A stretch of 41,187 bases of DNA, from positions 1-41,187 of the forward strand of contig SHUI01000006.1 in assembly GCA_009697455.1 (NCBI GenBank), in the 5' to 3' direction. A model generated the notes under the pieces. The model searched no databases. It saw nothing but the letters and a program-made list of their open reading frames with translations, and was not told where the DNA came from. Both the position numbers and the translations under genes were made by a program. The stretch's first letter is position 1. Every line of letters starts with the position of its first letter. Below are positions 1 through 8,400 of the stretch, piece by piece. The DNA is from Bryobacterales bacterium. Its GTDB lineage: Bacteria; Acidobacteriota; Terriglobia; Bryobacterales; Bryobacteraceae.

Positions 1-1548
1 CCATTCGATCTCGACAAGCTCCGCCGTTGTCGCGCCGCCTAGCCCGAAGTGAACCACCTTGTCGCTCGAACACGCAAAGCCCACGGAGGTGGTGACGTGA
101 TTGATCTGGCTTCCGATTCGAATGCGCGCGCCGATGCCGTCGCGGTTCGAGCGCGTGCCCACGAGCCGAAGTCCCAGCCAGTGGTTCGCGGCGGGCGAGA
201 CGTTGCGGAGAAGTTCCGCGCGTTCGTTCAACCGCGTTACCACGACATCGATTCGACCGTCGCCATCGAAATCTCCAAAGGCGGCTCCTCGGTGCATGCC
301 CAGGGCCGGCAGGTTCGCTGCGTCGAAGGTTCCATCCTTGCGGTTCAGAAATACTGTGTTGGGCTGCTTCGACTTCCGGCTGGAGAACAACTCGGTGTTG
401 TCCTGGACGTCGCCGTTCGCGGAGAACAGGTCCTTGAAACCGTCGTTGTCGAAATCGAAGATGCCGTTGCTCCAGCCGCTGTGCGCGAGGGTTGCTCGAC
501 CGGCGCGGCTTAGGTGGGTGCGATCTTCGAAGAGCGATTTCCCTGGCACGGCGCGGAACAGAGGGAACGTTTCATTTGCCAGCGCGGTAATGAAGATGTC
601 CTCGTAACCGTCGTTGTCGTAGTCGCGGAAGTCCGCACCCATCGACGAGAGGGCCTTCCCGTCATCGTTGAGCGCGACCCCCGCCGCGAGCGCCACTTGC
701 TTGAACTGCCCGCCGCCTTCGTTGCGGAAGAGAAAGTTCGGCAAGGTGTCGTTGGCGACGAAAACATCGAGGTCTCCGTCGTGATCGTAGTCGGCGAAGG
801 CGACTCCCATCCCCTTCCCGATGTGAGCCGCGATACCCGATCTTTCCGAGACGTCCGTGAACGTTCCGTCGCCATTGTTATGGAACAGGTTGTCCGGCAG
901 CCCCTGATAGTATTGCGGGTGGCAGTAGGTGCGATACTTGCGGGCGGCGTCGCCGCAGAAACGCTCGGCGGCGGGATTCCAGACGACATAGTTGACGACG
1001 AACAGATCGAGACGGCCGTCGTTGTCGTAGTCGAACCACCCGGCCGCGATCGACCAGCGGGATCCCTCGACGCCGGCCTTCGCGGTCACGTTTTCAAAGG
1101 TGCCGTCGCCCCGGTTGCGATAGAGAACATTGCGATTGACGCCGGCAACGAAGAGATCCTCGAACCCGTCGTTGTCGTAATCACCCGCCGCGACACCCTG
1201 TGAATAGCCGGTTCCTTCAAGCCCTGCCCGCGCGGTGACATTAACGAAGGTGCCGTCACCGTTGTTCCGATAGAGCGCGTTGTGAAACGAGGCGCCTGAT
1301 TTTTCGAGACCCGGCTGACGCGCGCCGTTGACGAAGTAGATGTCGGGCCTTCCGTCATTGTTGTAATCGAACACGGCAACTCCCCCACCCATCGTTTCGA
1401 TTTGATGCTTCTCCGGGGTTGCGGAATTCCTCAGAACGAAATCGATGCCCGCGCGGACGGATACGTCCTCGAATTCGATGCCAAAGCGGGGCGGTCTTTG
1501 GGCCGCGGCGGAGCAAAGAATGAACAGGGCCGCTGCTTCTCGTTTCAC
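1..1548 (-). CDS. CRTAC1 family FG-GAP/ASPIC-UnbV repeat protein (3' end beyond window)
   Basis: This frame is missing from the ORF track but stays open for 516 codons, from a GTG at 1548 to the window edge. After a short exported-type N-terminus (KREAAALFILCSAAAQ) it carries many calcium-type FG-GAP/VCBS motifs such as DYNNDGRPD, DYDNDGFED, DYDHDGDLDVF, DFDNDGFKD and DFDGDGRID. Each sits in a blade of the form LYRNNGDGTFxNVT, as in integrin-like beta-propellers. The last 60 or so residues (NHWLGLRLVG...GIGARIRI) match the ASPIC/UnbV domain that ends CRTAC1 proteins, so only a short tail should be missing. The family is secreted or cell-surface; its ligands are unknown. The GTG start lies inside the stop of the upstream kinase gene (GTGA), so translation is probably coupled. 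Confidence 0.9.
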   Translation of the reverse strand, partial: MKREAAALFILCSAAAQRPPRFGIEFEDVSVRAGIDFVLRNSATPEKHQIETMGGGVAVFDYNNDGRPDIYFVNGARQPGLEKSGASFHNALYRNNGDGTFVNVTARAGLEGTGYSQGVAAGDYDNDGFEDLFVAGVNRNVLYRNRGDGTFENVTAKAGVEGSRWSIAAGWFDYDNDGRLDLFVVNYVVWNPAAERFCGDAARKYRTYCHPQYYQGLPDNLFHNNGDGTFTDVSERSGIAAHIGKGMGVAFADYDHDGDLDVFVANDTLPNFLFRNEGGGQFKQVALAAGVALNDDGKALSSMGADFRDYDNDGYEDIFITALANETFPLFRAVPGKSLFEDRTHLSRAGRATLAHSGWSNGIFDFDNDGFKDLFSANGDVQDNTELFSSRKSKQPNTVFLNRKDGTFDAANLPALGMHRGAAFGDFDGDGRIDVVVTRLNERAELLRNVSPAANHWLGLRLVGTRSNRDGIGARIRIGSQINHVTTSVGFACSSDKVVHFGLGGATTAELVEIEW

Positions 1549-2378
1549 GTCCACTCCGGAAACGGATTCACCCGTGCCCGCCGCACGTCGTTTAGGAGAG
1601 CCGGCACGCGCTTGCGCCGCTTCATCAGGGTCTCAAGCACGCGGTCCAGTTCATCCTCGTCACCCACCACCCATTGAGGCGGCACCTGTCTTCGCGCTTT
1701 GTCGATCACATCGTCTGGAAAATGCACCACTTGATCGAGCCAGGGCTCAAAGTCCTTCAGCCCCCGAATCTGTGAGTAAACAAGCTTTCGCGGGTAGAGT
1801 CCTTGAACCGGCGAATCGGGAAAATCCCAGTGCGGTCCGTCGAAGATGAATCCCTGGTCCACCATGAGGGCGACAAAACCCAGCTTCAGTGGATGCACTT
1901 CGGACCCTCCCGCCCGGTCCCGCAGGCGAGCGCGAAAAAAAACGGACTGCCGCCCGTCGGCGTTGGCGGTCCACTTGTCGAAGACGAGCGCTCCTCGGAA
2001 TTCAATGATGTTTTGCACTTGCCCGAGGAGCGTGTCCGGCACGAAATCGTAAACGGCCAGTCGCGAGGGATCGCCCGGGTGCCTCGACCCGAAATGCCAA
2101 CCCGGCAGCGGCTGTATTTTTCTGGTGCCGAGCTCGATTGCGACTTCAGGGTACTCGCGCAGGAAGTCTTCGCCGATGTCTATAATCGCGTGCTCAGGCG
2201 CGGATATCTGGAGATGGCGCAGGAAACAGGAAGCGAGCAGTTCATTCACAAGAATCCGCCGATGCTGCGGATTATTTTGGAATTTAACGATGTAAAAGTG
2301 GGAATCGTCGGCCTCGATGAGATGGGCTTGCGCACCCCCACGCATCTTCCGAATCGGCCGGAGGGCGTTCAGCGGCAA
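1545..2378 (-). CDS. HipA-like kinase family protein
   Basis: The 277-residue protein opens with RPIRKMRGGAQAHLIEADD followed by YIVKFQNNPQHRRILVNE. This is the nucleotide-binding start of the small HipA-like kinase family (HipA_2 type), which is about this length. The lysine in VKF and the glutamate in NELLAS fit the usual kinase ATP-contact pair. LVFDKWTANADGRQ resembles the catalytic D-x-W-x-x-N-x-D segment of HipA-type kinases. The substrate is unknown, and this family is not a proven toxin. The start is a TTG at 2378 with GAGG 7 nt upstream; homologous sequence begins at this residue. It overlaps the CRTAC1 gene by 4 nt and is divergent from the giant SBBP gene. No HipB-like antitoxin gene is adjacent, so a classical HipBA module is unlikely. 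Confidence 0.82.
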   Translation of the reverse strand: MPLNALRPIRKMRGGAQAHLIEADDSHFYIVKFQNNPQHRRILVNELLASCFLRHLQISAPEHAIIDIGEDFLREYPEVAIELGTRKIQPLPGWHFGSRHPGDPSRLAVYDFVPDTLLGQVQNIIEFRGALVFDKWTANADGRQSVFFRARLRDRAGGSEVHPLKLGFVALMVDQGFIFDGPHWDFPDSPVQGLYPRKLVYSQIRGLKDFEPWLDQVVHFPDDVIDKARRQVPPQWVVGDEDELDRVLETLMKRRKRVPALLNDVRRARVNPFPEWT

Positions 2379-2497
2379 GTACTAACCTCGACGATCCATA
2401 ACACCACACCGACCATAGTACTACTCGCATAGCGTAAGCCGCCGAACCGGAATATCATATAGATAGAGTTGCGTCCCGACTCATCGGAGATTTTGTC
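2379..2497. promoter_or_regulatory. Divergent promoter region between the kinase and the giant SBBP gene
   Basis: This 119-bp gap separates two divergent starts. It is clearly more AT-rich than its surroundings, notably AATATCATATAGATAG at 2451-2466, which could supply the -10 element of the rightward promoter. A GGAG lies 8 nt before the ATG of the giant gene. I do not see a convincing -35 box on either strand, so exact promoter placement is open. Confidence 0.4.
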
Positions 2498-5400
2498 ATG
2501 CTCAGTCGCCTGCTTGTTCTTTCTCAACTTAGCGTTTTTGTAACATTCGCGTCCGGCGCTCACGGCCGGTACGCGAAATTACCTCTCAGTTTTGAGAGCA
2601 CAACGGGCGAAACGGCGTTCGTTTCGAGAGTTCCGGGGTACACGCTGTTCATCACACCCGGTGGCGCAATCGTCGAATCCGCCAAGTCGTCCATCCGGAT
2701 GTCCCTTGAAGGTGCGAATCAGGCGGCGGGCGCGGCCGGAATCGACAGGCTGCCAGGAAGGGCGAACTATTTTACAGGCAGGGATCGTTCCAAGTGGCGG
2801 ACAAATGTCCCCATGTACGGCAGAGTGCGTTATAGCGCCGTGTACCCCGGTATCGATCTCGTCTATTATGGAAACGATCGAGAGCTTGAGTATGACTTCG
2901 AAGTCGCGCCTGGCGCCGACCCGGGGCGGATAATCGTTGCCTTCGGACCGGCCAAGCTAAGTCTTGATGCCTCTGGCGACCTGAGTGTCACCACGGGAGG
3001 CGCGGGCTTGCGGATGCGCAAGCCCGTAATGTATCAGAACATTGACGGCAAGCGGGTCCTGGTAACCGGCGGCTTCGCACTTTCGGCGGGGAACCGGATT
3101 TCTCTGCGGGTGGGCGCGTATGACCGCTCGCGGAAGCTCGTCATCGACCCGGTCCTGAGCTATTCGACCTATCTGGGGGGCGCGGACGACGATGTGGCCG
3201 GGGCGCGTTCGGGAGGCGGAATCGCAGCCGATGCCAGCGGCAATACCTACATCGTGGGCACCACAAGTTCGGCGAATTTTCCATCATCCCCGGGCAGCGT
3301 CCAGCCGAAAAGCAAAGGCGACTCCGACGTCTTCGTCGCGAAGTTGAATTCGAGCGGAACGGCGGTGCTGTATGCCACCTACATCGGTGGCGCGGCCGGC
3401 GATACCGGATACGCGATCGCCGTTGACGCATCCGGCAATGCGTACATTGCGGGATCCACCAGTTCCACGGATTTCCCGGTTTCCGACAACGCGGTCCAGA
3501 AGACGCATGCCGGCGGCGTCCGGGATGTGTTCGTTACCAAGTTGAATCCGGACGGTTCGGCGCTTGTGTACTCCACCTATCTCGGCGGCAGCGGCGTGGA
3601 ACCCAACGCCAGCATCGCCTTGGACCCAAACGGAAACGCGTACGTGGCAGGTAACACCAATTCGACCAACTTCCCCACCACCCCGGGCGCGTTGCAGACC
3701 ACCCGCGGCGGCCTCTCCGCCGCCTTCGTCACCAAGTTGAACGACAGCGGCTCAGCATTCGTTTTTTCGACGTATCTTGGCGGAACGGGCGGCGATAACA
3801 CGGTTGGAATTACGGTTGATGCGGGATTCAACGCGTACGTGACCGGGTCGACGAACTCGTCGAGTTTTCCCACAACGGCCGGCGCAAGGCAGAGGACCTT
3901 CGCGGGTGGCGCGAGCGACGCATTCCTCTCGAAGTTCGCCTTCGACGGCGCCAGTTTGCTCTATTCCACACTGCTTGGTGGCACCGGTGACGACAGCGGG
4001 TATCGGGTCGCGGTCGATGCCGGGGGAAATGCGCTGGTCACGGGCGTCACGCGGTCGAAGGACTTTCCGGTATCCCCGGGCGTCACGCGTTCGTCGAACG
4101 CCGGAGATTCAGCGGCCTTCGTCGCGAAAGTGAGTCCGAATGGGGCGAACCTCGGCTACTCCGTGTACCTCGACGGCAACGATGACGATCAAGGTAACGA
4201 CATCGCGGTAGACTCCGAAGGCAACGCCTGCGTGGTTGGCGGTACCGGTTCGACGAACTTTCCGCTGTCGCCTAACGCGCTCGCGATGCCTGGGAAAGCC
4301 TCGTTCGCGGCGAAGCTCGCCGCCGCCAACGGCGCGATAATCTACTCCACCTACATCGGTGGAACGGGCGCAACTTCCGCGACGGGCGTGGCTGCTGACG
4401 CAGCTGGTGCGTGCTACGCGACGGGATGGACGGAATCCACGGACTTTCCCGCGTCGGCCGGAGCCGCCCAGGCGAGCAACGCCGGAAATCGCGACGTCTT
4501 TGTCGCGAAGATTTCGCCGCTCGGATCTATCTCCGGAATAGTGACCGATTCCGCCGGCGCGGGACTGAGCAATGTGACCGTCACATTGACGGGCGCCAAG
4601 AGCGTCGGCGGACAGACCGATGCCAACGGCAATTTTGCCTTCTTCGATCTCGCGGATGGCAGCTACACGGTGACGCCAACGCGCGCGAACTTCAGCTTCA
4701 CGCCGCCCAGCCAGACTTTCAGCACGCTTACTACTGCGCAAGTGGCGCGTTTCCGCGCCGAAATCCTGCAGTTTGAAATCGCGGGCAAAGTGGCGGACGG
4801 CGCCGGCAAGGGTGTCGCGGCCGTCACGGTTACACTCAGCGGTGGTCAAACCGGCACGGCGCAGACCGACGCCGGCGGTGCGTATGTATTCAAGAACCTG
4901 CCCGGTAATGGCACTTACACGGTGGTGGCGGCAAAGTCCGGATTCGCAATTGTGCCCGACAAGTTGACTTTTGAAAACCTGACAGCGAATCAGACCGCGA
5001 ACTTCACCGCCCTGCCGATCTACAAGATCTCCGGCAAGGTCACGGGTCCAACGGGCGCCGGCATGATTGGCGTCACCTTGGCGATTTCGGGAGGGATGAC
5101 CGCAACGGCCACGACCGACGCCGCAGGCGCCTACTCCTTCCCCGTGGTACCTTCCGGTTCGAACTATACCGTTACTGCATCGAGAACTTCCTGGACGTTC
5201 ACGCCCGCGAATCGATCTTTCACGAATTTGAACGGGGATCAAACGGCGGACTTCGCGGCGGTCCTCGCGACTGGACAAGCCGAAATTGTAATCGCCGACC
5301 GGAAGAACAAGGCGATTTACCGCTTTTCCAACCGCCAGATCACAAAAATAGCGAATGTCGGCACCTGCCCCACGGCGGTCGCTCCTGATTCCGCGGGGAA

Positions 5401-8400
5401 TCTCCTCGTGGCCGATCCCTGTACGAAGTCCATTATCAGCGTTACGCCCGCTGGCGCGCCGACAACGCTGTTTGCTGGTGCCCCGCTTCAGACGCCCTAC
5501 GCGATTGCCGTGGATGCGACGGGCGATGTCTTCGTCACAGATAACACGACAAGCATTATCTACCGGATCGCGCTTCCCAGCCGCGCGATCTCCGAGTTCG
5601 CAACACTCCAACTCCGCGCGGTTCCGAACGTCCAAAACGTTGGACTCGCTTTCGCTTCGAACGGCGATCTGATCTCCGCAAACGACGACGGCAACGGCAG
5701 GACTTCCGTTCTCCGGATCGCTCCGGACGGCAAAATCACAAGCGTGTTCCTGGGAACCGGAATCGAGAGCGCGGGTGGTGTGTCGATCGACGGCAACGGA
5801 ATTTTCTTCATTGCGGACTATAAGCAACGCGTCGTGGCCCGGCTTGAGCCGGGCAAATCTCCTGGATCCGTGGTGACGGGAGACGGAGTTTGCTGCAATC
5901 TGGCGGGGATCGCCGTCGACGCGGCGGGGAACGTCATTGTCACCTTGGACACAGCGTCCAAACTGCTATCCGTTTCGCCCAATGGGGCCATTACCTCCCT
6001 TGTGAACGGACCGCCCCTGTTTGAGCCCGCGGGTATTGCGATTGTCGGCGGTATCACCGCGACGCCCTCGATCGCCGGCCGCGTCCTTGAGATCGACGGC
6101 ACACCTGCTTCCGGCCTTACGGTTACCCTTACCGGAGGCGCTCAGCCTGTTACGGGCAAAACTGACGCCGGCGGCTACTTCTTTTTCCGCAATCTGGTCG
6201 CGGGAAACAACTACAAAGTTACACCCTCGCGGGCTAACTCGGCCTTCGTCCTCGCGAATGGCACGGACACGTTCGAAAATCTCATTTCGAATAAGAGTCT
6301 GGGCTTCAGAGCAGCCGTCATCTTCAGTATCAGCGGAAGGGTAGCGGATTCCGCGGGAAGCGGAGTGCAAGGGGTCAGCGTCAATGCCAGCGGATCGGCA
6401 AACGCCGGCGCGCAAACGGACGCAAGTGGCGTGTATACGCTCAAAGATCTCCCTGCGGGCAGCAGTGTGACGATCACGGCTTCGAAGACAGGCTTGATCA
6501 TCACCCCCACCGGAATTTCCATTAGCAACCTGAGCAAGAACGAAACCGGGGTCAACTTCATCGCGGGTTCGCCCGCTCAAAACGGCGATTTTATCGTCGT
6601 TGACCGGCGCGGCAAAGCCGCATACCGGTTTGCGGCCGGCGGCCGAAACGTGAGCCCGTTGGCTTCGCTTCCCGGGTGTCCTGCCGCAGCCACCGCGGAT
6701 AGCAGTGGAAACGTTTTCGTCGCGGACCCGTGCACGAAAGCAATCTATCGGGTTACAGCGGCCGGGACGGTAACCACCTACTTCTCGGGTGATCCGCTGA
6801 ATTCCCCGATCGCGATAGCCGTTGACATCGCCGGCGGCGTTTACGTTGGCGACAACGCGCGAAACTTCATTTACCGGATCGGCGCCGATGGAAAGGCCGT
6901 GGAGTTCGCGAGGCTTCCCCTTCAGTCCAGCCCCGGCGCCCAGAACATCGGGCTGGTGTTCTCCGCCGCAGGCGACTTAATCGCGGCAAATGACGACGGG
7001 AATCTCAAATCCGAAGTCATCAAGGTCGCTCCGGACGGGAAAGTTTCGGTTATCTACTCGGGGGCGGCGATTGAGAGCGCGAGCGCGGTGGCAATCGACG
7101 CGGCGGGCAACTATATCGTGGCCGATCCGCGCCAGAAGGCGATATCCAGAGTGACACCCGATGGACGCACGGCGATTCTGGTAAGCGATGTGTGCTGTGC
7201 GCTCGCGGGATTGGTGTTTGATCCGGCTTCGGGCAATCTGGTCGCGACGCTCGACACCGCAACCAAGATCATCAGCATAACACCCGGCGGCGCGGTCTCG
7301 ACCATCGTGAACGGACCGCCCCTCAGCGAACCCACGGGTCTGACAATTCTGTCAACCGGAGCAGCCAATCCCGCGATTTCAGGCCGGATTGTGGACGCTG
7401 CTGGAAATGCGGTCGTGGACGTAACCATTACCCTCACCGGCGGAGCGCAGCCCGCCACTACAAAGTCCGATGGCGGCGGCAACTACGCCTTCCGCAATCT
7501 GACGGCCGGCGGAAACTACACTGTAACGCCGTCGAAGACCGCACTCGGGTTTTCGCCTCTCAACGCGGTATTTTCAAACCTCACAAGTAACCAGAGCGCC
7601 AACTTCACCGGAGGCAACGTGTTCGCAATCAGCGGCCGCGTTATTGACGGCGCTGGCGCCGGACTCCTGGGTGTGATTATTACCCTGTCGAGTGGACCTT
7701 CGAGCGTCACCGCGCAGACGGACGTCAACGGCAACTACTCCTTCCCGAGTGTCTTTGCGGGCAGCGATTATTCTGTTTCGCCTTCAAAGACCGGCCTCCT
7801 GTTCTCCCCGGCGAACGTTTCGGTGACCAGACTGAGCCAGAACGCGGTCGCGAACTTTATCGGCGGGTCTGCCGCAACGCTGGGGGACTTTATTGTTTCG
7901 GACAGGCGAGGAAAGGCGATTTTCCGAATTTCCCCTTCGACCCGAATTCCAAATCCTATCGCCGCGGTTGGTGAATGCCCAGCCGGCATTGCGACCGACG
8001 CATCCGGGAATATCTACGTCGCCGACCCTTGCACGCGGGCTATTTTCCGCGTCACCGGAGGCGGCGTCGTCACACCCCTGTTTATCGGGACCCCTCTGCT
8101 TTCACCGGTAGCCATAACTCTTGACATCGCTGGAAACCTGATTGTAGCCGATAACGATCTCAACCAGATTCTGAGCATCGCACCTGAGACCAAGGCGGTC
8201 ACGGTGCTTGCGAAACTTCCGTTGCAATCTTCCGCAAGTACAACGGTTCAGAACATGGCACTCGCCTATGACGGCAACGGCGAATTGGTCGTGGCAAACG
8301 ACAGTGGGAGCGGGAGGAGCGAGATCATACGGATCAAGCAGAATGGCGATATCGTCAACGTACTCACTGGAACCTCGATTGCGAGCACCGGCGCACTTGT

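Noticed and set aside
510-989. 159-codon minus-strand ORF in the CRTAC1 region
   Set aside because: The neighbouring minus frame encodes FG-GAP repeats; this one is a Thr/Ser/Arg-rich out-of-frame reading.
4109-5827. 572-codon minus-strand ORF antisense to the giant SBBP gene
   Set aside because: It has no start context or recognisable domain and is Arg/Gly/Val-rich. The plus frame shows clear repeats across the same bases, so it is a high-GC shadow.
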